From: Arthrobacter sp. zg-Y844
GTDB taxonomy: Bacteria > Actinomycetota > Actinomycetes > Actinomycetales > Micrococcaceae
Direction: 5' to 3'
NCBI RefSeq assembly: GCF_024385465.1
Contig: NZ_JANFLS010000001.1
Location: forward strand, 248,001 to 312,000
DNA: 64,000 bases
The notes under the pieces are model-generated. The model ran no database searches, was not told the DNA's origin, and saw only the letters and a list, made by a program, of their open reading frames with translations. Both the position numbers and the translations under genes were made by a program. Below are positions 9,400-17,441 of the stretch, piece after piece; positions within the stretch are counted from its first letter, which is position 1, and each line of letters opens with the position of its first letter.

Positions 9400-9984
9400 T
9401 TAGTCCTCCCCCATCTCGCCCTTCAGGCCGCGGGCGCTGGCGAACGCTGCCCCGGAGAGAAAGGCCTTGGCGGTCTCCGTCTGCGGATAGCTTTCCAGCA
9501 GGCGCCAGAACGCCGGGCCGTGCGAGGGCACCAGCAAGTGCGCGAGTTCATGAAGCAGTACGTAGTCGATGACCCATTCGGGCATGCCCTGCAGCTTGTC
9601 GGAAAGCCGGATGGTTCCCCTGCCGGGCGTGGCCGATCCCCAGCGCGAGTTCTGGTTGCTTACCCAGCGGACGGACTGCGGGCGGGCACGGCCGGAGAGG
9701 TAGGTCCGGGATAGTTTCGCGGCGCGCAGCATCAGCTCGCTCTCACTGGTTTCCGGGTGCGGCACACCGGCCGAGCGCTCTTCCAGCCGCGCCACCATCC
9801 GCCGTACCCATTCCGCCTCCTGCGCTGTGGAAAAATGCGCGGGGATGGAAATCAGCGCCACCCCGTCACGGAAGACGGCGTTGACCGTCCGCTTCCGCCG
9901 GGCGGACCGGCGGACCTGGATCGGTATTCCGGTGCTGGTGGTGGCCGGGATGGAAACGTCGGCGGTCCGGTGCGGGGAAGGCAT
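9400..9984 (-). CDS. YgjP-like (DUF45) M48-type zinc metallopeptidase
   Basis: The 194-residue protein carries the zinc motif HELAH at residues 145-149, with a third histidine at 155 in the segment PSHGPAFW. The preceding SNQNSRWGSATPGRGTIRLS is the signature of the YgjP/SprT-like metallopeptidase family. No signal peptide or membrane segment is seen, so it should be cytoplasmic. The substrate is unknown. The ATG at 9984 has TAGGCT ending six bases upstream, consistent with a leaderless mRNA. It is divergent from the ThiF-like gene. Confidence 0.9.
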   Translation of the reverse strand: MPSPHRTADVSIPATTSTGIPIQVRRSARRKRTVNAVFRDGVALISIPAHFSTAQEAEWVRRMVARLEERSAGVPHPETSESELMLRAAKLSRTYLSGRARPQSVRWVSNQNSRWGSATPGRGTIRLSDKLQGMPEWVIDYVLLHELAHLLVPSHGPAFWRLLESYPQTETAKAFLSGAAFASARGLKGEMGED

Positions 9985-9990
9985 ATTCCA

Positions 9991-9996
9991 AGCCTA
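9991..9996 (-). promoter_or_regulatory. -10 element TAGGCT, probable leaderless start
   Basis: TAGGCT lies six bases before the ATG of the YgjP-like gene, with no Shine-Dalgarno sequence. Confidence 0.5.
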
Positions 9997-10104
9997 GCCG
10001 CCGTCGCCGGCGGCCCTGCAGCCTGTGGATAACCCGGAACGGCTGCGAACGCCGTGCCAGCATGGTCAGCAGCCCGGCTGTTCGGGCAGTGCCGGCAGCC
10101 CGGC

Positions 10105-10138
10105 GGGCAAGGGCCGGCAAGGCTGGCAAGGCTGGCAA
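10105..10138. repeat. short tandem repeat, GGCTGGCAA-type
   Basis: Three to four copies of a 9-10-nt unit (GGGCCGGCAA, GGCTGGCAA, GGCTGGCAA, preceded by GGGCAA) stand in line just upstream of the ThiF-like gene. If translation began at GTG 10025 they would encode a Gly-Gln-Trp-rich stretch. Confidence 0.6.
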
Positions 10139-10171
10139 CACGCAGGAAGAACCGGACTACGGGAGCAGGCC

Positions 10172-11275
10172 ATGCGGATCAATCCTGGAATTCATGTGCT
10201 GGAAGTTTCACCGGGCGCCCGGCAACTGGGGATCGGCTCAGGATCCCTGCTGCTGCGCAACCTCCAGGACGCCGACGTCGCTTTCCTGGCGGCGCTGCGT
10301 CAAGGCGTTCCGGACGGTGCTGAAGCGGCCACCGCAGCAGGACTGTCCCTCCCGCCGGACCGCGCAGCGTCGCTCCTGCAGGTCCTGGGACCTTTGCTGG
10401 TACCGCAGGAGGGAACCGCGGATCCCATTCCCTCCCTGCGCTCGGAACGCCTCCTCCCGGACGCACAGCGTCTTTCGTCCGCCTATCGCGTCAACGGTGA
10501 GGAATCGATCCGGCGGCGGGCCGGTGCGGCCGTCTCCGTGGATGGATTGGGCCGCACGGGAGCCCTGGTGGCACGCACCATTGCCTCCGCAGGCATTGGC
10601 ACCCTGCTGCTCACCGACCCCGGGGTGGTCTGCCCGGCAGATGTCGGCCCGGCCTATGCCATGACCGATATCGGAATGAACCGTGCAGCCGCCGTCAAAC
10701 GGCATCTGTTCCGGATCGACCCCACCCTTCAGGTGCTGGCGATGGCGCCGGGCGGAGGCCGCCAGGTCCCGCCCGCAGTGGATCTGGCGGTGACCGTCCG
10801 CGCGGTCGGGGCCGGTCCCGTACGGCCGGGACGGCAGTCGGATCTGCCGGACGGTGACGAGGGTGTTCCCCGACTGGTACTGACCGCCCAGGAAGGCGGA
10901 TGGGATATCGGCCCGTTGGTGGTTCCGGGCGTCACACCCTGCCTGGAATGCCTGGACCGGCACCGGGCAGACACCGATCCGGGGTGGTACGCCGCATTGG
11001 AAGCCCTGACTGCGGACAAGGATAAAGCCCCCGGGCAGGAGCGTGCGGGCACGCCCGACTCGTCTGGTCCCTCGGGCGAGGAACTTGCCGGCTCGGTCCT
11101 GGCCGCCGGAGCGGCGGCCATGGCGGCGCTGGTCTTCCTGGATGGAATCAATCAACCGGCTGTGTTCTCCGCCGTCCTGAGGCTGCGGACATCCGACGGT
11201 TACCCGCAGCTGCGGAAACTGGACTACCACCCCGCCTGCGGCTGCCGTCTGCAACGCAGCAACCGGGTGGCGTAG
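10172..11275 (+). CDS. ThiF/E1-like protein, degenerate, resembling ocin-ThiF (RiPP leader-binding) proteins
   Basis: This 367-residue protein has two parts. Residues 1-80 (INPGIHVLEVSPGARQLGIG and on) resemble the N-terminus of ocin-ThiF-like TOMM proteins. Residues 115-360 are an E1/ThiF Rossmann fold with VDGLGRTG at 123-130 and the ribose-contact Asp near 149. The sNLxRQ adenylation segment of true E1 enzymes is missing; VVCPADVGPAYAM stands in its place. Four cysteines (C257-x2-C260 and C356-x-C358) could bind structural zinc. I therefore expect binding rather than adenylation. The ATG at 10172 has GGGAG six bases upstream. Alone on its strand, it converges on uvrD2. No YcaO or precursor gene is nearby, so the function is unknown. 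Confidence 0.7.
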   Translation: MRINPGIHVLEVSPGARQLGIGSGSLLLRNLQDADVAFLAALRQGVPDGAEAATAAGLSLPPDRAASLLQVLGPLLVPQEGTADPIPSLRSERLLPDAQRLSSAYRVNGEESIRRRAGAAVSVDGLGRTGALVARTIASAGIGTLLLTDPGVVCPADVGPAYAMTDIGMNRAAAVKRHLFRIDPTLQVLAMAPGGGRQVPPAVDLAVTVRAVGAGPVRPGRQSDLPDGDEGVPRLVLTAQEGGWDIGPLVVPGVTPCLECLDRHRADTDPGWYAALEALTADKDKAPGQERAGTPDSSGPSGEELAGSVLAAGAAAMAALVFLDGINQPAVFSAVLRLRTSDGYPQLRKLDYHPACGCRLQRSNRVA

Positions 11276-11308
11276 CCGGCGCCCAGGGCGCGGCGGAAGG
11301 CCCGGCAG

Positions 11309-13435
11309 CTAGGCTCCGGCGCTTTCCGCGAGTACCTTCAGTACCGCTTCGCCGTAGCGCTCCAATTTCGACGGACCGACGCCGGGCAGGGTGGCCAGCC
11401 GGTTCAGTGACGGCGGCCGGTCTTCCGCGATGGCGACCAGAGTGGCGTCGGTGAACACCACAAAGGCCGGAATACCTGCTTCGGCGGCCGCCTCGCGGCG
11501 CCATTCCCGCAGCGCGTCGAAGGTAGCTTCCTCATAGGTCACCGGGCAGTCCCCGCAGCGCCCGACCTTGCGTTCGGCGCCGGTGTTCAGCAGGGCACCG
11601 CAGCTGCGGCACTTCGCCGGCCCGGTGACCTTGCGCCGGGTCTGCTTCGCCGGTCCTGCCGTCCGTCCGGCGTCCCGCTCCGTACGGGGACGCAGTCCAT
11701 CCAGGAAACGTGACGGTTTCCGGTTGGCACGCCCGCCCGGTGTCCGGGCCGTGGACCAGGACAGCGCCAGGTGTTCCCGCGCACGGGTAATACCCACGTA
11801 AAGCAGCCGCCGTTCCTCGTCGACGGCCTCCGGGGTATCGGCAAAGGAAATGGGCATCAAGCCTTCGCTCAGTCCAACCAGGAACACTGCATCCCACTCC
11901 AGACCCTTAGCCGAGTGCAGGGACGCCAGGGTTACCCCCTGGACCCGGGGTGCGTGCTGTGCCGCGGCGCGTTCCTCCAGTTCCGCCACGAAGTCCTGCA
12001 TGGTGAAGATGCTGTCCGGGTCACGGGTCCGGGTGACCTGCAGCTCTTCGGCGAGCGCCACGAGCGCCGCCAGGGATTCCCACCGCTCCCGCGTGGCGCC
12101 GCCGCCTGTCGGCGCCTCGGACGTGTAGCCCAGGGAAGCCAGGATGTCCCGCACCATCTGGGGCACGGGCTCGTTGCCCACGGACCGGGACGCCGCACGG
12201 AGCTGCAGCACCGCGTCGCGGACTTCGCGGCGGGCGAAGAACCGCTCGCCGCCGCGCAGCTGGTAGCCGATACCGGCTGACGCCAGCGCCTGCTCATAGG
12301 CCTGCGACTGTCCGTTGGTACGGAAGAGGACGGCGATCTCGCTGGCCTGGACCCCCTGCTCAATCAGTGCCTTGATGGAGGAAGCCACGTGCGCGGCTTC
12401 CGCTTCGTCGTCGGCGCATTCGGTAAACGTCGGCTCCGGGCCGGCCGGCCGCTGCGCCACCAGTTCCAGCGGCGTCGGCCAGGCCGGTGCCGTCCGGTTC
12501 CGCTCCCCCTCGGCTGTGCGGGCTGCGAGGATCCGGTTCGCCAGGCCGACCACCTGCGGCGTGGAACGGTAATCGCGGACCAGCTTGACGACGTCGGCGC
12601 CGGGGAACCGCTTGGTGAAGTCCAGCAGGTGCCGCGGGGTGGCGCCGGTGAAGGAGTAGATGGTCTGGCTGGAATCGCCCACCACGCACAGTTCGTTGCG
12701 GGCGCCCAGCCACAGGTCCAGGAGCCGCTGCTGCAGCGGTGAAACGTCCTGGTACTCGTCCACCACGAAGTGCCGGTACTGGTCCCGCACCATGGCCGCC
12801 ACCCGCTCGTCTTCCTGGAGGATCCCCACCATGATCAGCAGGACGTCTTCGAAGTCGATGATGTTGCGGTCCACTTTTACGTCCTCGTAGGACTGGAAGA
12901 TCCGCGAAATGGCCGTCAGGTCAAACCCTGCCGGGGGTTCCCGGTCCCCGGCGGCCCGCACGTAGCTGTCCGGGGTAAGCATGGAAACCTTCGCCCATTC
13001 GATTTCCGCGGCAACATCACGGATGGCGGCCCGGTCGGTGGACAGCCGCAGGCGCCGAGCGGCTTCCGCGATGATCTGGGCCTTGTGATCCAGCAGGCCG
13101 GGCATCGCTCCGCCGACGGTATGCGGCCAGAAATACTGCAGCTGCTTCAGCGCGGCAGCGTGGAATGTCCGTGCCTGGACGCCGCCGGCCCCGAGGTCCC
13201 GGAGCCTGGTGCGCATTTCCGCTGCGGCCCGCGCCGTGAAGGTAACCGCCAGCACCTGCTGCGGCTTGTAGACGCCGGTGGCCACGCCGTAGGCCATCCG
13301 GTGCGTGATGGCACGGGTCTTACCGGTTCCGGCACCCGCCAGGACGCAGAGGGGACCGGTGAGGGTGGTGGCTACTGCCCGTTGCTCGTCGTCGAGCCCT
13401 GCAAGGATTCGTGCTTCTGGTGATTCACTGCTCAT
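11309..13435 (-). CDS. uvrD2: ATP-dependent DNA helicase UvrD2
   Basis: The 708-residue SF1A helicase has Walker A GAGTGKT at 34-40, Walker B VVDEYQD, motif III GDSSQTIYSF, and late motifs LHSAKGLEWD and LLYVGITRA. The C-terminus has the UvrD2-specific tetracysteine module (CRSCGALL and GRCGDC) followed by an HRDC domain ending in LPGVGPSKLERYGEAVL. It unwinds DNA 3' to 5' in repair. The ATG at 13435 overlaps the nudC stop by ATGA, so translation is coupled to nudC. A longer open frame reaching 13666 is an artefact of nudC coding sequence. Mycobacterial uvrD2 is essential and is also near nudC. Confidence 0.95.
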   Translation of the reverse strand: MSSESPEARILAGLDDEQRAVATTLTGPLCVLAGAGTGKTRAITHRMAYGVATGVYKPQQVLAVTFTARAAAEMRTRLRDLGAGGVQARTFHAAALKQLQYFWPHTVGGAMPGLLDHKAQIIAEAARRLRLSTDRAAIRDVAAEIEWAKVSMLTPDSYVRAAGDREPPAGFDLTAISRIFQSYEDVKVDRNIIDFEDVLLIMVGILQEDERVAAMVRDQYRHFVVDEYQDVSPLQQRLLDLWLGARNELCVVGDSSQTIYSFTGATPRHLLDFTKRFPGADVVKLVRDYRSTPQVVGLANRILAARTAEGERNRTAPAWPTPLELVAQRPAGPEPTFTECADDEAEAAHVASSIKALIEQGVQASEIAVLFRTNGQSQAYEQALASAGIGYQLRGGERFFARREVRDAVLQLRAASRSVGNEPVPQMVRDILASLGYTSEAPTGGGATRERWESLAALVALAEELQVTRTRDPDSIFTMQDFVAELEERAAAQHAPRVQGVTLASLHSAKGLEWDAVFLVGLSEGLMPISFADTPEAVDEERRLLYVGITRAREHLALSWSTARTPGGRANRKPSRFLDGLRPRTERDAGRTAGPAKQTRRKVTGPAKCRSCGALLNTGAERKVGRCGDCPVTYEEATFDALREWRREAAAEAGIPAFVVFTDATLVAIAEDRPPSLNRLATLPGVGPSKLERYGEAVLKVLAESAGA

Positions 13436-14394
13436 GCGCGGGTGTTGGCCTCCGGTTCGGTAATGGTGCCGCCGTACCAGCGCTCGATCAGGTTCCGGGC
13501 GATGGAAATGGGGCCTGCAATGGTGATTTCGCCGCTGGCCACGGCATCGGTGAGTTCCGTCCGGCTGAACCAGCGGACATCGGACATTTCGACGCCGTCG
13601 GCCTTCGCTTCCGCGTGCTCCGCGCGGGCGGTGAAGCCCAGCATCAGTGAACACGGGAACGGCCACGGCTGCGAACCGAGGTATTGCGGGCTGTGGACAA
13701 CCACGTTGGACTCTTCAGCCACCTCGCGGATGACGGCGGCCTCCAGCGATTCCCCGGGCTCAACGAAACCGGCGAGGGTGGAATACCGGTTCCCCGCCCA
13801 GGCAGCGGCCGAACCAAGCAGGATGCGGTCCTGCTCGTCGATAACGGCAACGATGATCGCTGGGTCTGTGCGCGGGAAGTGGGAGCTGCCGTCCTCGGGA
13901 CAGCGGCGGACCCAGCCTCCCTGCTCCGGAACAGTCCGCGCACCGCAGCGCGGGCAGTGGGTGTGCACGGAATGCCAGTTGGCGATGGAAGCTGCCTCGA
14001 CGAACAGTCCTGCGTCCAGGGCACCCAGATGGGTTGCGGCTTCACGCAGGCTCACCCAGGCGGCGCCTTCCACGGCGAGCGCTTCATCCGGCTCGGGCAG
14101 GGTCACCAGCACGACGTCGGTCCCCAGCGGCACCTGCGCATCTTCGAGGGTCCGGCCCAGATAGACGGGAACGTCGCCAAAGCCCGCCGCAGGCGGTTCA
14201 AAGAGCACCAGGGCGCCGTCGCGGACGAGGGTCCGGCCTGTTGCCAGGTACATGACCCGGGTTCCGCCGTCGGCACGGATGGTTTCGAAGAGATCCGGTG
14301 CCACGCGGCGCTCGGAGCCCCGATCCACGGCCGTCCGCGCCAGCGGTAATAAACCCAAGGGAGTTGCTTCTGCTGCCGGTGCCGGGATACTCAT
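13432..14394 (-). CDS. nudC: NAD(+) diphosphatase / RNA deNADding Nudix hydrolase NudC
   Basis: The 320-residue protein has a C4-type zinc ribbon (CPRCG and a further Cys in VRRCPEDG), the NudC signature FPRTDPAIIVAV, a full Nudix box GFVEPGESLEAAVIREVAEE, and the diagnostic SQPWPFPCSLMLGF. It cleaves NAD(H) to NMN(H) and AMP and, in the family, removes NAD caps from RNA. The ATG at 14394 is preceded by TACGGT ending seven bases upstream, so it may be leaderless. The stop overlaps the uvrD2 start. The frame extends upstream but would run into the divergent gene. Confidence 0.94.
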   Translation of the reverse strand: MSIPAPAAEATPLGLLPLARTAVDRGSERRVAPDLFETIRADGGTRVMYLATGRTLVRDGALVLFEPPAAGFGDVPVYLGRTLEDAQVPLGTDVVLVTLPEPDEALAVEGAAWVSLREAATHLGALDAGLFVEAASIANWHSVHTHCPRCGARTVPEQGGWVRRCPEDGSSHFPRTDPAIIVAVIDEQDRILLGSAAAWAGNRYSTLAGFVEPGESLEAAVIREVAEESNVVVHSPQYLGSQPWPFPCSLMLGFTARAEHAEAKADGVEMSDVRWFSRTELTDAVASGEITIAGPISIARNLIERWYGGTITEPEANTRA

Positions 14395-14401
14395 ACCACC
14401 T

Positions 14402-14407
14402 ACCGTA
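14402..14407 (-). promoter_or_regulatory. -10 element TACGGT for nudC-uvrD2
   Basis: TACGGT ends seven bases before the nudC ATG. The same hexamer serves the divergent gene at 14524-14529. Confidence 0.45.
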
Positions 14408-14523
14408 CTGACTCCCTCCCCCCAAACTGTAGTTGGCCCCGGGTGCCGTCCCCGGTCTGAGGTTTTCCTCACGGTTTGGGCGACTCGCCGCCCGCCAATG
14501 GTTATTCGGACCACATCTGCCCC

Positions 14524-14529
14524 TACGGT
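14524..14529 (+). promoter_or_regulatory. -10 element TACGGT of the APH-fold gene
   Basis: TACGGT ends seven bases before GTG 14537. This spacing supports that GTG as a leaderless start rather than the ATG codons at 14498 or 14552. Confidence 0.45.
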
Positions 14530-14536
14530 TGAAGAT

Positions 14537-15955
14537 GTGAAACGGACCCCCATGGAATTGGCTGCAATGGCCAGCGCTGCCGTCCCAGGGCTGACCCCTA
14601 CCGGCGTTGCCGGTTCCCCGGACGACGCTGCGGATTTTGACGCGGCGCTGCTGCTTGACGACGCCGGGCGCAGGTGGCGCGTCCGGTCCCCCAAACACCT
14701 CGAGGCCAGTATGCGCCTGGAGACCGAACTGCTGGTCCTGCGCACATTTGTCCCGGCGGTGAGGGCCGAATTGCCGTTCGCGCTGCCGTATGTTGCCGGC
14801 ACCGTCCGCCAAGGCGAGCTATGCACTTTTGTCTATTCCCACCTGCCGGGCGCCCTCCGGAGCATTGATGCCCTGGTGACGGCCGGGAGTTCCGTCGCCA
14901 TGGAGATCGGCCGGGCCATGGCCGCGATCCACGCCATTCCCCGGGAACTGGTCACCTCCGCGGACCTGCCGAGTTACAGCGCCAACGAGTTCCGGCAGCG
15001 GCGCCTGAACGAGCTGGACCAGGCGGCCACCACCGGCAAGATCCCCGCTGTACTGCTGCGGCGCTGGGAGCACGCGCTGGAAGACGTCTCGCTGTGGCGT
15101 TTCAAGCCCACCGTGGTCCACGGCGACCTGCATGAAGACAACATCCTGCTGACCGGCGAACGGGTCAGTGCGGTCACCGGCTGGACCGACCTCCGGGTGG
15201 GCGACCCGGCAGATGATTTTGCGTGGTTGATCGCGGCCAACGATCCCCGGTTCACGGAGACCGTGCACGCTGCCTATTTGGAAGCCAGCAACGATCCCGA
15301 GGATCCGCACCTGATCCGCCGGGCAGCTTTGTCTGCGGAATTCGCCCTCGCGCAGTGGCTGGTGCGCGGCGTCGCCGCAGAGAACTCCACCATGGTCGAC
15401 GAAGCCGTGGAGATGCTCGGCACCCTCGAAGAAGACGTACTGGCCCAGGAAGCGTCGGACCGGCGGGACAGCCAGGCCCGCGCTGCCGACGCCCGGGCAG
15501 CGGAAGCCGACGCCGCTGCCGCGGCGGCCGCCCGGCCGGCTGCCGCCAAGGTTACCGTTGTCCCCATTGCTCCGGACGCGGCACCTGCGGCGTCAGGCGG
15601 AAACGACACCGGCCCGGACACCGGCAGTGTCAACCGCGTGGTCGATACCGGCACCGGGTCGGACACGGAAAACGGCACCGAAACCGCAACGGCAACGGCA
15701 ACGGACCGCCCGGAACCTGATGAGAGTGTGCGGGGAACATTAGCCCCCGATGAAGGAACACCAGGGGAAGCCGCAGCGGATGAAGCCGCAGCTTCCGGCG
15801 TGGACACCGGCTCCGGGAACGATCCGGAAACCGATGCTGATTCTGAGGCGGACAACGCTTCCGTTGGCAGCTCTTCCCGCGAAGGAGAGTCCGACACGAG
15901 CCAGCCGGGGACCGAAACAACGGCCCTCCCGCTGACCCCGGTCCCTGAGAAGTAG
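14537..15955 (+). CDS. aminoglycoside/macrolide phosphotransferase-fold protein with acidic tail
   Basis: The 472-residue protein begins MKRTPMELAAMASAAVPGLT. The APH kinase fold is recognised by the catalytic loop VVHGDLHEDNILL (HGDLHEDN at 195-202) and GDPADDFAW at 222-230. The metal-binding Asp that follows in family members (IDW) is replaced by Gly in TGWTDLR (214-220), so phosphotransfer may be weak or lost. From about residue 295 the protein is a 175-residue low-complexity tail rich in Ala, Asp, Glu, Thr and Gly. Resistance is not implied, because such genes are part of the core in this group. A strong terminator follows. Confidence 0.8.
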   Translation: MKRTPMELAAMASAAVPGLTPTGVAGSPDDAADFDAALLLDDAGRRWRVRSPKHLEASMRLETELLVLRTFVPAVRAELPFALPYVAGTVRQGELCTFVYSHLPGALRSIDALVTAGSSVAMEIGRAMAAIHAIPRELVTSADLPSYSANEFRQRRLNELDQAATTGKIPAVLLRRWEHALEDVSLWRFKPTVVHGDLHEDNILLTGERVSAVTGWTDLRVGDPADDFAWLIAANDPRFTETVHAAYLEASNDPEDPHLIRRAALSAEFALAQWLVRGVAAENSTMVDEAVEMLGTLEEDVLAQEASDRRDSQARAADARAAEADAAAAAAARPAAAKVTVVPIAPDAAPAASGGNDTGPDTGSVNRVVDTGTGSDTENGTETATATATDRPEPDESVRGTLAPDEGTPGEAAADEAAASGVDTGSGNDPETDADSEADNASVGSSSREGESDTSQPGTETTALPLTPVPEK

Positions 15956-15974
15956 CCCAGCACGCCTACGCTCG

Positions 15975-16008
15975 GGTGCCCCGCCGAATTCCGGCGGGGC
16001 ACCTTTTT
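15975..16008 (+). terminator. intrinsic terminator of the APH-fold gene
   Basis: A 12-bp stem GGTGCCCCGCCG (15975-15986 with 15992-16003) has a five-base loop and is followed by TTTTT. Confidence 0.95.
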
Positions 16009-16021
16009 CTTTTAAGAGCTA

Positions 16022-16070
16022 TTGCAATGTCTCGGTTCCTGCCCTAGGTTAGTTACATCAGTAATGAACC
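16022..16070 (+). promoter_or_regulatory. promoter and inverted-repeat operator of the ytrA-type operon
   Basis: TTGCAA (16022-16027), a 17-base spacer and TAGGTT (16045-16050) form a plausible sigma-70 type promoter. Overlapping the -10 and start region is the inverted repeat GGTTAGTTAC-ATCA-GTAATGAACC (16047-16070), whose arms match at 8 of 10 positions. This is the expected site for autorepression by the GntR regulator encoded next. Confidence 0.65.
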
Positions 16071-16125
16071 AAGCAAGTAGCGAACCGGGGACGTGCGTCC
16101 CCGGGGCGAAACCACAGGAGCCGCT

Positions 16126-16506
16126 TTGATAGATGACAGCAGGCCGATCTTCCAGCAGATCGCCGAACGCGTCGAAGGCGACATCCTTGACGAAACCCTC
16201 AAGGAGGAGAGCCAGGTGCCTTCCACCAATGAGTTCGCGGCCTTTTACCGGATCAACCCGGCGACGGCGGCCAAGGGCATCAACCTCCTTGTGGATGAGG
16301 GAATCCTCTATAAGCGCAGGGGCATCGGTATGTTCGTGGCGCCCGGAGCCAGGGAAGCCGTCCTCAAAAAGCGGCGGGAACAGTTTTATGAGCAGTACGT
16401 CCGTCCGTTGACAATCGAAGCGCGGAAGCTGGGTATTGACGGCACCCAGCTCGCCGGATTGATTCAGCGCAGCGCCGTCGACACCGAAGGGAGCATGGCG
16501 CCATGA
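16126..16506 (+). CDS. GntR family regulator, YtrA subfamily
   Basis: The 126-residue protein has an N-terminal winged helix (DSRPIFQQIAERVEGDILDE and QVPSTNEFAAFYRINPATAA) and only a short C-terminal helix pair, as in the YtrA subfamily. Such regulators usually repress an adjacent ABC transporter operon. TTG at 16126 is chosen because AGGAG lies five bases upstream; an in-frame GTG at 16093 has no such site. Its stop overlaps the ABC ATPase start (ATGA). An inverted-repeat operator lies about 56 bases upstream. The inducer is unknown; family members often respond to cell-envelope stress. Confidence 0.9.
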   Translation: MIDDSRPIFQQIAERVEGDILDETLKEESQVPSTNEFAAFYRINPATAAKGINLLVDEGILYKRRGIGMFVAPGAREAVLKKRREQFYEQYVRPLTIEARKLGIDGTQLAGLIQRSAVDTEGSMAP

Positions 16507-17441
16507 CTGCCGGCACCACGAACGTGATAGAAACCCGGAACCTTACGCGCCGTTACCGGGACCAGCTAGCGCTCGACAACGTCGACCTGGATATCTCCGG
16601 CGGCCGCATTTACGGGCTGCTCGGACGCAACGGAGCGGGCAAGACCACCTTGATGTCCATCCTCACGGCCCAGGGCTTTGAGTCTTCCGGCGAGGTACGG
16701 GTCTTCGGAGAACACCCCTTCGAAAATGACCGGGTGCTGCGGCGGCTCTGCTTCGTCCGCGAATCGCAGAAGTACCCGGACGATTTCACCGCGGCCAACG
16801 CCTTCGCATCCGCCGGGCTCCTGTATCCGAACTGGGATGCCGGGTTCGCCGCCTCGCTCGCGGAGGAATTCCGCCTGCCGGTCAAGCGCCGGTTGAAAAA
16901 GCTATCCCGCGGCCAGCTTTCCGCCGTCGGAGTGGTTCTCGGACTGGCATCGCGGGCGGAAATCACCTTCTTTGACGAGCCCTACCTGGGGCTCGACGCC
17001 GTGGCCCGCCAGATTTTCTACGACCGGCTGGTTGAAGACTTCGCAGAGCATCCCCGCACCATCGTGCTTTCCTCGCATCTGATCGACGAGGTCGCCCTTC
17101 TCCTGGAGCATGTGATCGTGATCGACAGCGGCAGGATTGTCCTGAATGACGACGCAGAGAACATCAGGGGCAGCGCCGTAACCATCACCGGCACTGCGGA
17201 CGTCGTCGAGGCCTTCATCACCGGGTACCCGGTACTGCACCGCGAAGCCCTGGGGTCCCTTGCCTCGGTGACCGTAGAGCATCGGCTGGACGACGCCGGG
17301 CGTCGGGAAGCCGCAGAGCTTGGGTTGCAGCTGACCCCGGTATCCCTGCAGCAACTCATTGTCCGCAAGACCCTGCAGGCCGATGGCGTAGAGAAGCCGT
17401 CCGGCACTGCGGCAACAGACAGCCTGGAGGCGTTCCAATGA
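16503..17441 (+). CDS. ABC transporter ATP-binding protein
   Basis: The 312-residue ATPase has Walker A GRNGAGKTT, a signature motif altered to LSRGQ, Walker B ITFFDEPYLGLD and the switch histidine in SSHLIDE. The Q-loop region is degenerate, typical of the YtrB/BcrA-like class that pairs with membrane subunits lacking their own ATPase. About 70 residues follow the nucleotide-binding domain. It is translationally coupled on both sides: the GntR stop overlaps its ATG and its stop overlaps the permease ATG. Export of an envelope-acting compound or lipid is inferred from the regulator type. Confidence 0.92.
   Translation: MTAGTTNVIETRNLTRRYRDQLALDNVDLDISGGRIYGLLGRNGAGKTTLMSILTAQGFESSGEVRVFGEHPFENDRVLRRLCFVRESQKYPDDFTAANAFASAGLLYPNWDAGFAASLAEEFRLPVKRRLKKLSRGQLSAVGVVLGLASRAEITFFDEPYLGLDAVARQIFYDRLVEDFAEHPRTIVLSSHLIDEVALLLEHVIVIDSGRIVLNDDAENIRGSAVTITGTADVVEAFITGYPVLHREALGSLASVTVEHRLDDAGRREAAELGLQLTPVSLQQLIVRKTLQADGVEKPSGTAATDSLEAFQ

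Noticed and set aside
13436-13666. Longer UvrD2 starting upstream of 13435
   Set aside because: It lies within nudC coding sequence; the ATG with ATGA overlap gives the usual UvrD2 N-terminus.
14537-15955. Antibiotic-resistance gene acquired by transfer
   Set aside because: Base composition matches neighbours, there are no mobile elements, and the active site is atypical for resistance enzymes.
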